DNA from: Phellopilus nigrolimitatus
Lineage: Eukaryota; Basidiomycota; Agaricomycetes; Hymenochaetales; Hymenochaetaceae
NCBI GenBank assembly: GCA_021029095.1
Contig: JAJOHG010000018.1
Span: 248,001 to 312,000 of the forward strand
Direction of reading: 5' to 3'
Length of the DNA stretch: 64,000 bases
In this document: piece after piece, positions 1 to 12,421 of the stretch
How the letters are laid out: each line of letters opens with the position of its first letter
Numbering within the stretch: position 1 is the first letter of the stretch
The notes under the pieces: generated by a model
What the model was told of the DNA's origin: nothing
Seen by the model: the letters and a program-made list of their open reading frames with translations, nothing else
Databases searched by the model: none
Position numbers and translations under genes: made by a program

Positions 1-58
1 TTTCTATTAAACTTGTTTCCTTGAGAGGATTGTTAACTCACATTCAGCTCTTTTCCAG

Positions 59-1260
59 TCTGAATAATTGGAGTTTCTACAGTGGTCTCGACACGAACAA
101 CACCGGCAGCATCATCTATCAGTCTCAAGAACAAGCTCAACAAGAACAGCTGGCGTTCTTGAATTCTGCAGGAAACTATATCCTCAAAGTCGACAATACC
201 ACCGATGGCAGGAATGATTCGTCGTATGGTCGTGCGACCGTCAAGCTTCTGACTTCGTATACGATCTCGAGTGGGAACCTTGTTCTCTTCGATGCTGTTC
301 ATTTGCCATACGGTGTGCGTTACTTCTGCTCCAATCCACCTCACAGTATTATTGATTTTTATCCAGTGCTCTGGTATGCAAAACGGATTACTCGCACCTT
401 TCTTGTTCACTAATTCTCGAGCCGGTTAGTTTGGCCCGCATTTTGGAGCCAGGGTCCTGCATGGCCGGATGACGGCGAGATAGATATCTTCGAAGGCGTG
501 CGTCAATTCTCTTTATCGCCGAGATCAAATGGTGCTGAACGTTTCTTAGGTTAACATGCAAACCCAAAACGATATTTCTTTACACACACTTAATGGATGC
601 ACGCATCCGAGTGCTAATCTTTCTAATGGAATCGAGACTGGCCAGCTCATCTCCACGGACTGTTTCAACCAGACCGAGTTCAACCAAGGTTGCATCGTCC
701 AGGTGCCCGGTTCCTCATACGGAGCAAGCTTTGCACAGAACGGCGGCGGCGTGTACGCATTGAACTGGAACGCGTCGGGAATCTTCGTGTGGTTCTTCCC
801 GCGCGGCTCCGTGCCGTCCGATTTGTCGACGGACTTCCCAAACCCAGACGGCTGGGGCCTCCCGACCGCGGCGTACCCGACAAGCAGCTGTGACGTGAGC
901 AAATACTTCTCGCCGCAGACGCTCATCCTCGACATCACGATATGCGGCAACTTCGCGGGCCAGCCGGGCGTCTTCGCCCAGACATGCAGTGGAAACTGCG
1001 TTGACCTTGTGCAGACCCCGTCAAATTATGACAACGCGTACTTCGAGATCTCGTACATCAAGGTCTTTGAGCAGACGAATGGGACCGTGTCGACGTCCGC
1101 GACAGGCGCGTCCTCATCGACCTCCGGTGCAGGGACGGCGACAACTGCTTCTCCGAATGGAAGTAATAGTGGTACCGTCGGCCTGCCAGTGTTTTCCATA
1201 CCTTCGCTCCTTGCATCGTTCATTGTTACTCTCTCCGGGCTATATTTCTTTGTACAGTAG
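59..1260 (+). CDS. GH16 endo-beta-1,3(4)-glucanase-like, 5' partial
   Basis: Secreted or wall-anchored beta-glucan hydrolase or transglycosylase, with the N-terminal exons outside the window. Exons read about 59-310, 430-497 and 550-1260. The GH16 catalytic signature GEIDIFEG is encoded at 474-497, just before an intron (498-549); its two Glu and the Asp between them are the expected nucleophile, acid/base and assisting residues. VWPAFW upstream and the Cys-rich stretch around residues CGNFAGQ downstream fit fungal GH16 laminarinase-type enzymes. The tail is Ser/Thr-rich followed by a hydrophobic C-terminus ending in FFVQ, which suggests a GPI signal or membrane anchor. The first exon boundary (acceptor near 58) and the donor near 310 are my choice. 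Family is certain; exact substrate (beta-1,3 or mixed-linkage glucan) is inferred. Confidence 0.88.
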
Positions 1261-1963
1261 TGGGTAATAGTCGGGCTTACGGACCATTCTTCAGTCGTTA
1301 TTCTTTCGCAGGCATTTTATTAATTCTTATTTTTTGGGATATTTTGCTCTCCGGTTGCTCATTGTTGTCTTTTATTGTAGTGAGAGATGTATCGTGCTTC
1401 TACCACATTTATTTTCGTCGTGCTGCCTGCTTCGTCCTACTTGTTATATGATACCCCAATGGCTCAGTGCTTTTTTATCTTAGTATTTATCTGGTTAAAC
1501 TACGAGTGTCTCGAATTTGTGCTCCCTTTGTAGTCCATGGTGAAGAGTTATCTGTGGCTTGGTGCGAGGAACAGATCAGATGTTTACGTAATGGCTATTT
1601 GACGCGCACAGGTTTGCGTTTTCTAACTTCCTAGCCCTTCGTATAGCTCCTTACTCGTAATTCACAGGTCTTTGCCATCGATCTTGCCGTGCTACAGTAC
1701 TACTATCGGACCTTATCAAATGTAGGCTATCTACTCTTGGTGCTTACTTCTCTGCATATAGGAATGGAGATGGAGTATCTTCATGCACGAAAGCGCCTGC
1801 ACTGCTTTATATCTATCAATATGTGCAAGGACAGATTCAACGATTGATTTTGAGTGCTAAGTATCACCATTTGATTCCCGATCTACTCGCGCTTGCGTTC
1901 CTGACGCTTTCCACTGCGCTATCATCGTCTCGAGGCTCAATAGCTGTCGTCGACATACCTAGC
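1261..1963. other. Intergenic, 3' flank of GH16 and 5' flank of kinase
   Basis: About 700 bp, AT-rich, with no coding sequence I can support. Open frames here are short and begin at non-ATG codons. Confidence 0.5.
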
Positions 1964-4384
1964 ATGCCATTCGGGAAAGAACGACGCTCCAGCGCTGAAT
2001 CTGTGGAAAGGCTCGACGACACCAAAGGTACCAAAAGACGGACATGGCGCTTGAGTCTCAAACCTTTCTCATCGACTCGCTCGAGTGCATCCTCATTGGC
2101 AGCTGACGACGTCGTCTTGACTCCTGACTCCCAGAACTATCGAATCTCTTCACATATCTCTTCTATTATTTTTACGCGCCCAGATCTCATCCCGCCCCTG
2201 TGTACCGACCAGGAGAAGGCGCGTGTTTGCATAACGCATTGGAGCTTGTCCGAGTCATTTGAAGTCAAGGTCGCTACGCGGAATCCGTCCTCGGCGTATG
2301 AAGCGTCATACGAAGCCTCTGAACTACATGAAAAAGAGTGCTGGAAGTCGACATTGTTGAACCCAGGCACTCAGTCAAGGAGGAACAATGCAATAGAAGA
2401 ACTGAATAGGCGGTATCGACTCGAAGTTTGCCGGAGATGTTGGGAAGACAGCGTCGAATTCATGGAACTTTTCTCAGTAAGTTCTGTACTTCAGACTGTG
2501 GGTATATTATCTAAGCTGAAATAATTTCAAATTGACTCAAGGTCAGCACATTATTTGTGTTGGAGTTCTTAAACTACGCGTCGCTGTATGTCAACGATAG
2601 TCATTTTGGAAGGCATGGGTTAATATTAATTTACGAAGTATTTTACATTTAACTAGTTTTCTTATAATTACAGGATCAGAGCACGATTCGTTGCAGAATC
2701 AAAAGTCTGGAGAAATTATACTCTAGTAACTATAATGGCTCGGTTTAGCCATATATTGGCTATCATTGAAGACGCCATACTTCAAAGTATCGAACCGGTG
2801 GTGAGGCATTTTGTTCACAACGTTCCAGCAATAACCAGCTTCCGCAAACTCATTGAACATATTCTCCAAAAAGGTCATCATGCACGGAGCAGACTCGTGG
2901 AATGATATAATCAAGGGTGCTCTTGCTCACGATATGGAAGAGTTCTCGCAGATCCTTCTAAAGTCCATCACAAAGACAGAATTACTGCAACTCACACCTT
3001 CTGGTCTCCAAAGTATAGTCGATGCAGTTCAACTCGTACGTCCTTATGTTCTTTTTACCTCGTTATACTCATCTAAATGAACCCCAGGCCATCAGATATT
3101 GTGACATCGGCATTCGCGCTTTTGATCGTTTCCTACAAATGGCTGCTCAAACTCTTGGGATACTACCATCGCTCATCGTCATTCCAGGGATCAAACGATT
3201 GGGTGACGATCCCGTGCACGGAGGCGGATTTGCGGACGTCTGGAAGGGCGAGTTTGAAGGACACCTTCTCGCCCTAAAGGTCCTGCGTATTTTTTCGAAA
3301 GCTGACAACGACAAAATGCTAGCGGTGCGGTGGTGCGGTTTAAATTGGATGCTTGTGGAAGCTCTTCCACCGACACCCTACCCTTCTGTTTACTTGACAG
3401 GACTTCAGTAAAGAAGCCACGCTATGGCACAGACTCCACCATCCAAACGTGCTTCCTTTCCTTGGTATCTGTTCCGACACATTTTCCCCGCGACTTGCTC
3501 TGGTATCCAGATGGATGGAGAACGGCGACCTGTCGTCATTCATAAGGCGACGTGACATCTTTGATTGTAGAAAGATGGTATGTGCGTAACTCAAGATTTG
3601 TTGACTGCCGTTTGCCCGTGTTGGTATACAGCTCAGTATGTTTCGATTAGATCAAAGGCGTAGCTTGTGGTCTCTGTTACTTGCACAACCTCAAGCCTAA
3701 ATTAGTGCACGGGGACCTTCGTGCTGTGCGTCTGTTTTGCCTTCCGATTGCTTCGACAATTACTCAAATTGCATCAAAGGCAAACGTTGTTATAGACGAT
3801 AATCTAGAACCGCGCATAACCGATTTCGGGCTCGCGCGTGTGATAGACTCGCAGTCGAGCACCATCGCCTCATCCTTTCGTGGCAGAGGAACTCTGCGGT
3901 GGCAGGCGCCCGAGCTCCTCAATGCAACACGGTTCAAAGGCATGGGTGAGCCCTGTAACATCACTGCCAAGAGCGATGTATATGCCTTTGCGTGTCTGTG
4001 TCTTGAGGTGAGCAAAAGTTAACAGTGTTGTGATTTGTGGTAGAGCTTCTTTCATAAATTTAGGTTTTCACGGGAGAAGTCCCATTTTCCAACCTCGTTG
4101 ACGGTGCTGTCATTCTCGAAGTCGCGGTACACGACCGACGGCCGCCCAAACCAGACTCTAGTATCGCTTCACGGAGGGGACTCACGGCTGCATATTGGGA
4201 CATGATGCAGTTGTGTTGGAGGACTCTCCCCACAAAGCGTCCGGAAATGTCGTGGGTGGTCGAATGGCTCGAGGTAGAGATAAACGAGTCGGTAGAGAAT
4301 GAAAGGGAGGATTTTTTTGATGAGGTGGATGAGGATAAACAATCGAGTGCGCTCCTAGTACAAGAGTATGGAATGGCATTGTAA
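1964..4384 (+). CDS. TKL-type protein kinase with long N-terminal region
   Basis: Predicted cytosolic Ser/Thr (tyrosine-kinase-like) kinase. Exons: 1964-2476, 2542-2585, 2674-3035, 3088-3324, 3401-3577, 3651-3725, 3780-4007 and 4064-4384. Kinase landmarks in order: degenerate Gly loop GGGFADVW, LALKV (VAIK lysine), KEATLWHRL with the helix-C Glu, HGDLRAANV catalytic loop, DFGLAR, and APELL. HGDL instead of HRDL is typical of the expanded agaricomycete TKL kinases. The N-terminal roughly 300 residues are helical and unrecognised. Start chosen at 1964, the first ATG in frame. Within exon 3 the frame moves by +1: either a 52-nt intron (start GTATCG, end ACCAG) or an extra A in the five-A run at 2868-2872. 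Both give a whole number of codons (634 or 651 aa). Confidence 0.85.
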
Positions 4385-6287
4385 GAAGGCATTGGTCCCC
4401 TCGTGTACTAGTAAATAAAAATTATTTGGGAGAAATTTCCGAGCCGCGTCATACATAGTGCTCAGTGCTGTACTGATCTGAATAGCGAAATTCAGGACGA
4501 GGATCAGAAAAATGCGGGGTTTCGTCATTCGAGAATGTTGGAATACGAAGGGTGTGGTCGAGTGGTCGACAGCAGTCGCGCACGGAGAAGCCGTGGGCAA
4601 ACGCAACGATCGGCCTATATGCAAGCTGCTTACTAATATACCCGATACGTCCGTAAGTCCGAACAATTTCTGCGCGTTCGCCGAAACTCCTACAGAGAAT
4701 AGAACGGCAACTAAATTGAACGATAGAATACAAAAACAGAGGAAAGAAATGCTAATGTGCTTCAGGTGCCAAGTACATCTCGATAAACAGTATGCGAGTA
4801 AATAGATGCAAACAAAGCTGCCGCGTTATGTCGGAATACTCACGTGCCATATTTGACCTAGTGGCACTCGATCTTCCTCGCAACACCAGTGAATACTTCG
4901 TTTCCTCCTCCCTGTTCTCCGCACTGTGGTACTTCTACCTCAAGTTCACCTTCTCGGAAAACACGCTTTATACGCTCTGCAGCAACAACCTGTGGATTCT
5001 GCGTTGCTTGATGCATCATATAAAAGGTCCGGGGTGAAACTGGACGAAAAATCTCACAAATATCTCTGCTCGTGTCCGAGTGTCACTGTCGCGCAAACTC
5101 TTTTGCGGGCCGGTAGTGAAAGTGACTAGTGCGTTGCCATCCCTTTTCACGAGAAGTGTAGTGCGTGTCGAGACTTGACTTGACGAGACTTGACGTCGAA
5201 TTCGAACAGTTACGGGAAAGAGGCAGACCGAAAAACCGACACTCCCCTTTCATAATCTTGAGTATGGATCAAGTCTGGACTGTCACAGATTCAGATGTGG
5301 GTCGTCCTGCTTTCTCGGAAGCTCAGATATTGCCTTTTGAATTGACCGTTGTTCCTAGCGCTGTTCCTAAGATCCTCGGAAAATAAGCCTTGTTCGCAGG
5401 TTAATATTAACTCTTACCTTAAAGCTTCCAGGCGATGCATTGTTATTGGATGTCGCTTGTGATGCCTAGAGATCCGCATCAGATGACTTTCATCCCTACA
5501 GGACGTGTTGTGTTAGCCGTTCATTATTTTGGAAGTCTTAGCTCTGGAATTCAGCGCCAAGCCAGCGCCCTTTCCGCACTGCAACCCAGATTGGCTTCTA
5601 TGGCACCTTGTCTATGATCTCCGTATCCTATTCGCCTCATTGTCATAGCTACAACAGTTTTTTCCCTTTTTTAAAAATTAGATTCGTTAGGGCGCAAACT
5701 CTCCTTAACTCCATGCGGCTTTGCCGAAGTCTATTTACTTCTCACGCCTTCAATTCAAAAGGCTAGAGAATAACGAACTAACTCTTTACCCTCATTTCGT
5801 TTGCTTGAGTAAAGACGTGTTATTGCCTGAGGAACTTACGGATTGAAGATGGAAAAGAGTTTGAGTTCATTTCGGCAAAATAGAATGAATAAAACGGTCA
5901 TTAGGCGTTCTAGGCGTGTCGCTAATAGTGGGAAAAGGACAAGACCGATTGGCCGGTGACCGAGCAGCTTCGCTTCGTTTCTTTTGCCTTTTACTACTAC
6001 CTCCCCCGGACATCGACTGAGCTGCAAAAACGCGTTGTCCGCGAGCCGTTGCTGGACGATACGAGAATAAAGCGCAGAGCACGTCCAAGTCTCTTGCGCG
6101 CGTCGACTGGCTATAACATCTGTCCGACTTTATCCGTCTCACGTTCTTTTTCGAGCTCGCCCAACGCGTTGGAGGCTGGCCTTTCGACGATCTGGGATTC
6201 CTCACGCTCATTTATGTCGCTCGTTGCTTTCATTTATTAGTAAATAACTCGCTCTCGTCCGCGACCTCCGTGTTCACGAAAATCACA
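4385..6287. other. Intergenic, 1.9 kb
   Basis: No recognisable gene. A small ATG-initiated frame at 5262-5385 (+, about 40 aa) and another at 5435-5617 could be exons of a short unknown gene, but neither resembles a family I know and no convincing splice joins them. The last few hundred bases are presumably the promoter of the Ser/Pro-rich gene. Confidence 0.4.
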
Positions 6288-9188
6288 ATGTCTGCCGCAT
6301 CCTCGCTGTCGACGTCGGACTCGCCTGCCGAGCTGCGTGCATCTGTGCTCGACGCAGCAATTAATTTAGGCTTTCGAAACTCTATGATGCACAGGTGGAT
6401 GTTTGACCCAACGACGGAGACGGATGATTCGGGAGAGGTGAGCTTTTCTCTGTCTTGGCCTCTCAAAAGACTTGATTCTCCCGCGTTGGCATGGATTCCT
6501 GTCAGAAATCTATTCAAATACTGACTCGCATGAGCAGCACGCCAATCCTGGTCTTATATCCCCCTCGTCATCCATGTCTTTGACGTCGCAGTCCACGTCA
6601 GAGGAGTCCTCCACGTCCCCTTACCGCATTCGTCCCCCCGGTCAATCCTCTAGTCAAAACCCAAAGCTAGACATAATAATCGAGCAGGTCTCCAATCGTG
6701 ATTCCGAAGACCAGCACTTCCTTCGCTCCAGTCTTGAAGACACACCGTTGAAGGCTGCGAGCCTTCTGGGGCTCGGAAGCCCGACTGCGATCGTCCCGTC
6801 GTCGAAGGAGAAGAAATTCAGGCTGCGAAAGACGAAGGGCACTGAATACGAGAGTGATGGCGGATACATGTCAGAAGGGAGCAAGAAGGCGAAGAAGACG
6901 TCGCGATGGAGGAGAAAGGATGCCGCAGATGGGTATGAAAGCGATGGAAGGAACCTCAGTGAGGCTAACAGCTCAAAGACGTCCAAGGACAAAAAGAATA
7001 TAGAGGACTCCGCATCTCCATTGTCCGACCCAGGGGCTTTCCTAGCAACCGTCAACGCGTCTTTACTCCCTCAGTCTCCTCAGCCAGACGGATACGTCAC
7101 TGACTCTGCGACGGCCTCGACAGAGCGCGGCCGATCAAAGAAAAAGGAGAAGTCAAGGACGCAGCTCTCGAGTCCCCATCAGCGGTGACGAGAACTCTGC
7201 GCCGAATATGCAGCCTAGAAAGATGTCGTTCTTTCAAAGGGTAGCGCGGGCAACGTCGAGGGACCGGGATAAGGACAAAGAAAGGGGGCGCGCCTCTCCC
7301 GCACCGCCGCCTGTACCCCCACTTCCTTCGTCTTTACCTATCGCTTCTCGCTTCGCTCGTGCGGGGACGCCGCTCGGTAAGCATTCTGCTTCTGACGCGA
7401 CTTCTCCGACGGCCGAGTCGGCTGTGCTCGCAGGGACACCAGTCTTGTCGACGACATCCTCTGCCATCGATATTTGCGATGCGATGTCCTTCTCGCTGAA
7501 CTCTCCCGGTTCTTTGCTGACTCCTCCAGCTGATGCGCCGAGATCCATCAGTTCTCTGGATTTGTCGGGCTGCTGCTAAAGCCGAAGCTCGGCCTAGCAA
7601 TGACTTGAAGAATGATAAAGTACCACCCTCTCGTTTAATGCAGAGCCCAATGGTAAAGGAAGCGACAGAAAAGGCTGGCGACTCGGCAGGAGCACAGCGC
7701 GTAGAGGAGAATGGAGGCAAGAGTAAATCGCATCGCAATCCGTTATGTCCGCGTTCACGATCGACTTCGCCAACAGAGAAACATGTGGTTGACTCGGCGG
7801 CGACGAAAGCAAAGAAAAAGGGGAAGAAAGAGAAACTAATCACAGCTGGCAGTGGCTCCGTGTCTTCTGTCGAAAGTGTGATGTCGAAGCTGTACAACCG
7901 CTTCGATCTCTTCGCCCAATCCGCACTTCGCTAAAGACTCGAGACCGACTCCAAGTCCTCTACAAATAGCCAACGCTTTGCGAGCCGTCTCTCCGACAAA
8001 TCGAAATCAGCTTTCTCCAAATGCACCCCGCGCCCCCTCGCCGTCTGAATCGTTCTTGTTTGTAGACGAATACGAAGAGGAGCGACGGAGTCCTTCGCCG
8101 CCTAACGCAAATGACCTCGTCGTACCGTCCTCCTCATTCATTGTTCCCTCACCAGCGCTATCTCCTCTTCCTGGCTCCTTGTCCTCTTCAGGCACCCAAG
8201 CCAACTCTGGCTGCGCGCCGCTCCGCGAACGTGCGCGCCATCAATCCGACCATTGACATCACACCCACACAAAGTCGGGCAGGCTCGCCAGTCTCGCCCA
8301 ACGAGGACGAAGTCAAGGCGACACGTGCAACCGTGCTTGCGTACTACCAGATTCCGCCGCCTTCACCCCCGCCGACTGGCCCTCTACCCCCGCCGCCGCC
8401 AGACAGCGAAGACCCGAAGTCGCCTGATGACCGCCAGTTTCTCTCGCCCACACGTCCGTTTGGCAATGGGCGCTCGCTGTCACCATTGCGCAATTTGTCG
8501 CCGGGATCACCGCAAGGTGCTTACAGCCCTACGCGCTCGCCGTCTCCAGGGCTGTTCGCCCAGCCCATCCCGTCCGTCCGTCGCGGGAGGGAATCGCCCT
8601 TCCCTGCGCGTCCGATTCTTCCACCGGAGGACGGCCGCAGCCTCATCACACGTGTCGCGCGGTACAAGACTCTACATGTCGACCAGCGTGCCGAGGGCAG
8701 CGCGGAGGACGGATACTGATGATGAAGATGCTGATGGCGAGGACGCGCAGCGGTCATCGGACGAGGTCTTCGACACGCACACCTCAGCGTACATCCGCGA
8801 TGCGCGCGCACGAGGCGAGAAACGTGTGTACTTCACAGAAAGCACAATGGTTGAGAAGGACTCCCTGGCGAACGCGCTGCTTGAAGCGGAAGACGGGGCC
8901 GAGGAGGACGACCGCTCGTTCTACGCGGACGAGTTTGATGCGGACAATCGCCGCTCGGTCACGGATATGTCTATGTATTCACGCTTTAGTGTCCTGGACG
9001 CGGACAGGAGCGCACAGCTGCGAAATGGATTCGTACGCCGTGTCGAGGAATTATATGAAGCAGACAAAGCTAGACAAGGACAAGAGAACTGGGACGATAT
9101 ACCTGACGTGCCCGAGCTGCCTGCAGCGCTGCGCGACGCCGCACCAGGGAAAGGTATTCTGAAGGGCAGCAGTCCTTATAAATTCTAA
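6288..9188 (+). CDS. Large Ser/Pro-rich disordered protein, frame broken five times
   Basis: Unrecognised gene. It starts at ATG 6288 (context CACAATGTC), has one clean 100-nt intron (6438-6537, branch-like CTGAC near 6521), then one long coding run to 9188. The product is low-complexity and probably disordered: Ser/Pro-rich, Lys/Arg clusters, a proline run near 8370, repeated GYxSDG-like motifs (about 6850-7100), an acidic stretch near 8890, and a C-terminus ending GSSPYKF. The open frame steps 1-2-0-1-2-0, always +1, near 7175, 7568, 7913, 8203 and 8690. At each point both frames read naturally up to the junction. Removing one base from a C or G run repairs each and gives exactly 931 codons plus stop. 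Alternatives are small introns (a 61-nt candidate exists at 7876-7936) or true decay. Function unknown; possibly a phospho-regulated scaffold. Confidence 0.6.
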
Positions 9189-9651
9189 ATATTGGGACTA
9201 CTATTTGTGATTCCTTTCTATAGTGCTCATTGTTATTTCCCGTTCTAATCATCCTCACCTCTCGTTCTAATCTTGATCTGTTTCATAGTCTTCGTAACTT
9301 CAGACCTACGAATTATTCCTCTCTGTATTTTTTGAACTTTTTTTGTAATGTTACATGCCACATTGTGAGTGCTCTATCGTTTGCTATAGGCTCGCGTGAT
9401 CGTCTTTGCCCATGCCTTGCGTGGCGGGCAGCGCCCCTTTCTCCATCGGAAATATTAGAAGCCGGTGCCTAGTGAAAATGTATATTGCGTACATGCAATC
9501 CAACGAAATATTAGCAAGTCTGAATGATGAGTAAGTCCACAATGATTGCAAGCTCCGACGTGAAAAATCGTGAAAAGAAACAATGCAAAAAGATACAGCC
9601 GGGAAATATATAAGATAGAGAAGAGATCCGCGTGGCGAATGCCTCGCGTGC
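9189..9651. other. Convergent intergenic region
   Basis: AT-rich 3' flanks of two convergent genes; nothing else seen. Confidence 0.5.
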
Positions 9652-10507
9652 TTATAACAAGAGAGACGCCATCGAAGGGTTCGTCGAGGAATACTTTGAT
9701 TCAGAGTGACAACTGTGCGTGGGGGTCACCATCGGAGGTGGAAGACCATAGCAGTCGTAGCACGTCGTCGTGCCACTAGATACACACGATCGAAAAATCG
9801 TTTGACGGAAGCAGTCATAAAATAAGCGACTAACGGGCAATTTCAATCCAAAAAGACAACTGACGTTTGGGGGTTCTCAATGCAGCAATTCTTACAAAAC
9901 GTCCGTCCACAACCGGGCTGCACGCGATCGCTGCCTTTCGTACTGGAGTCATCGTCTCCCCCGACCACAGTCCCTTCGTCGTCGTCGTCCTCGTCCCTTT
10001 TTTTCCGGCGCCGCGAGCTTTCAGTGTGACGTGCTGTGGCCTGAGCGTGAGTGCGTGTTTTCGGCGTGTCGTCCAAATCATGAGGCAGTGGTCGATTATC
10101 AGAAGCGCCGAGAGGCGTGCCAGGGGGAGACGGCGAGAAACTGAGTAGGGGCGTCGAAGGCATCGACAGAGGGATAGCTGTGCATGTCCTGGAGCAGATT
10201 GAACAGCTTGTGGCTTGGCACCTGCAGTATTTACCCATATAATCACCCGACACTTGAGGTACAAAATAGACAGAGGCGCTTACCTCGGGCAGATTATTCG
10301 TTGGCTCTGCTTTCCAGTTTCCCCGGAGCTCACTGCGAGATAACGGTGACAAGATGTGCAAGAAGGGTCAGACAAATCATGAGTAGTCTGCCCGAGCGCA
10401 TCGTCTGCTGGCGGAGATAGGTACGGCGGCGCGCACGTCGAGTCAGTATCCGACGTCGTGCTGGAGGTTGTCGACAGTCTACGGCGTTTCTGTGGCCTTC
10501 TGGTCAT
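9652..10507 (-). CDS. Cys-rich putative zinc-binding protein, 234 aa
   Basis: Exons 10507-10284, 10221-9865 and 9775-9652 give 705 nt, 234 aa. A basic Ser/Thr-rich N-terminus is followed by ordered Cys pairs: CTSC, CPRC across intron 1, CSICSRTC, then after an acidic, Arg/Lys-rich linker GCGRTFCKNCC, and CYDCYG in the last exon. The spacing is that of a split RING-like or treble-clef zinc fold. I believe similar short Cys-rich proteins with a CKNCC...CYDCYG end occur widely in fungi, but I know no assigned function. Start is the first ATG in the frame. A 31-bp motif 98 bp upstream of the start recurs upstream of the neighbouring acyltransferase gene. Confidence 0.75.
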
Positions 10508-10604
10508 CGTAGATGGCGGTTTGGAAGAAGGAGACGCGTCTGACACGGCAGTGGTGGCCGGCTTATTTCAAAGCGGGCAGAGCGCGTGTCGGCCAAGTGT
10601 CGGC

Positions 10605-10635
10605 AGCGAACGACGATCGCGGCGGTTGCCGCTCT
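10605..10635. repeat. 31-bp upstream motif, copy 1
   Basis: A 31-bp sequence containing the palindrome CGATCG within a CGACGATCGCGGCG core. It recurs at 12391-12421 with one mismatch. It lies 98 bp upstream of the start codon of the Cys-rich gene on the minus strand. Confidence 0.7.
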
Positions 10636-11048
10636 AAGTAGCCGACTTTCACAAAAATACCCATAGAACTGGTTTCTCCTTGTTTCAGCATCAAAAAGTA
10701 CTCGAAAACTTATTCCGAAAAGGTGTGTATGGAGGTGTAAAAATAATATAAATCAGACAGAAATTGAAAATTCGAACGAAAGTTTGAATGATAATTATGA
10801 CGGCTGCCGCGAGTCATTAGTAATCAATATGCCTTTTCATTTTTAAATTCTAGGTTTAGAAAGAATGGATGCGCTTCTCAATGATGTCCCTCGGATAATT
10901 TATAAGTACGCCATTGAGTCTCAATTACATGTACAGGAGAGAACGGCTCAGCGGAGGACAGTAAGGTTCCGGTCCTCAAAGTATACGGTAGAAAACAAAC
11001 AACATAATCTTAGCATTTTTAAACAACATGCCATGAGTCGAGTCGCGT
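10636..11048. other. Intergenic, AT-rich
   Basis: No supported gene; probable promoter of the Cys-rich gene and 3' flank of the acyltransferase gene. Confidence 0.4.
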
Positions 11049-12335
11049 TCACCAAGGCATACTAAACACAGGACCAGTGTTATCCGGGCCGGGCCTCCCA
11101 AAAAGCACCTCAGCAGCCGGTTCTTTCCCAGGCACGAACTGCATGACAATGTTAAAAACCGTGCTCATCGTGCGTCCATCCGGTTGCGGGATATAACAGC
11201 AAATGGCTTGCGGTGCACTGTGCTTGTCACTGAACACGCGCTCCCGGAGGAGTGCCGGCTTGATACAGCTCGTTTTCCCGCTGGCAATGAGCTCGAGTTC
11301 TTCGGCGCGGATCTGTTCACAAAGTTCCTTGATGCGCGCGAGGCGCCCAGGAGAACCGGAGAGCCACGGTACCTCCTTAACGAACTTATTCTCGAGAAAG
11401 TGATTCGAGTGTACGACAATCCCGTGTTCATCTGGCACGATGTAAGCGTTCCCTCGTGGTGAGACCTCGAGCCCGCGACTGCCTGACGTTGCGTCCGCGA
11501 TAAGGATATGCTGGCTCGACGCAGCACCTCCAAGCCGCTCGAATTCTGCGATCGCCGAGCCGATCGAGTCACATTCGAGTGCGACGCGCAGTAAGAGGTG
11601 GATGGGAAGCGCTTTGGTCGAGATCACGGGAGCGCGGATGGCGTTGAGACACACGCCAACGGATGCGCTGTTGAACCCGATCTTTCCGACGATGCCCGGC
11701 TAGGGAGAATATGGAATATGAGTATCTGACATATGCACAAGTATGACAAGGACAGAAATTCACTTCGATGACCATCCAGATTTTGGGCTTTCCCGGCTGG
11801 GTTATAGACGCCATCGCGAGATTCTTTATGACCTCTTCGGTCCAGTCCCAGTTCTGCGCGAGAATCTGGCGACGTGCATGCGTCTGCGCTGCTTCTGCTC
11901 TCAGATCTGCTTCCAGTGTCCACCCAAGGCTAGTGCATCCGTCATCGAGAGTCCCCAGAGCGATTTCGCTGCGCGCATTGAGAGCGATAATGTCGAGCAA
12001 AGAGGCCTCATCACCAACGCCTGCTGCGATACCCTCAATCTCACGATAAAGGTGCGGGGTAAGGCGCTGGACGGTCGGCTGAAAATCCTTCGCAAACTCT
12101 AGGACCTGTGGCCATTCAAGCTTAGATAGTGATTTAAATATAGTTCGGTATATGACAAGTTGACTGAGAATTTGAGGGCGAAGCAAAGTTCCGTGTTGAT
12201 AGCCGATCTATGAAAAATGATTTTCAGTTTAGTTCGTCCTCGGTTGTACAGGAAGGTAATATGCCTGGGGTTTCTTACCTCGTAGGGAGTACCACTTAGG
12301 TCAATGCGAGGAATTGACGGCGATTTGCTAACCAT
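11049..12335 (-). CDS. Peptidase C45 / penicillin acyltransferase-like Ntn hydrolase, copy 1
   Basis: Homologue of acyl-CoA:6-aminopenicillanic acid acyltransferase (PenDE/AAT family). Exons 12335-12279, 12207-11764 and 11699-11049 give 383 aa, near the usual size of about 360. The N-terminal GYQHG motif is present. DDGCTS carries the conserved Gly-Cys pair at which the family precursor cleaves itself, exposing Cys (codon 11935-11937) as N-terminal nucleophile. QNWDW follows, as in the family. In most fungi such genes are not in beta-lactam clusters, and no other beta-lactam gene is visible here, so the substrate is probably another amide. The C-terminus (MPW) is not a peroxisomal PTS1 signal, unlike the Penicillium enzyme. 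Catalytic competence is inferred from the intact Gly-Cys. Confidence 0.9.
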
Positions 12336-12390
12336 TTCGTAAATACGTGAGTACGGTTGGGGTTGGGGGTCAGAGTCACTCTGGGTGTCC

Positions 12391-12421
12391 AGCGAACGAC
12401 GATCGCGGCGTTTGCCGCTCT
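12391..12421. repeat. 31-bp upstream motif, copy 2
   Basis: Matches 10605-10635 at 30 of 31 positions in the same orientation. It lies 56 bp upstream of the start codon of C45 copy 1. I did not find it upstream of C45 copy 2. Confidence 0.7.

Noticed and set aside
1823..1963. Upstream extension of the TKL kinase start
   Set aside because: The open frame starts at GTG; first ATG in frame is 1964.
6288..9188. Programmed +1 ribosomal frameshifting as in Euplotes
   Set aside because: Shifts do not sit at a shared stop-codon slippery motif; they lie in different homopolymers and one (RRP42) has no nearby stop. Insertion artefact or mutation is simpler.
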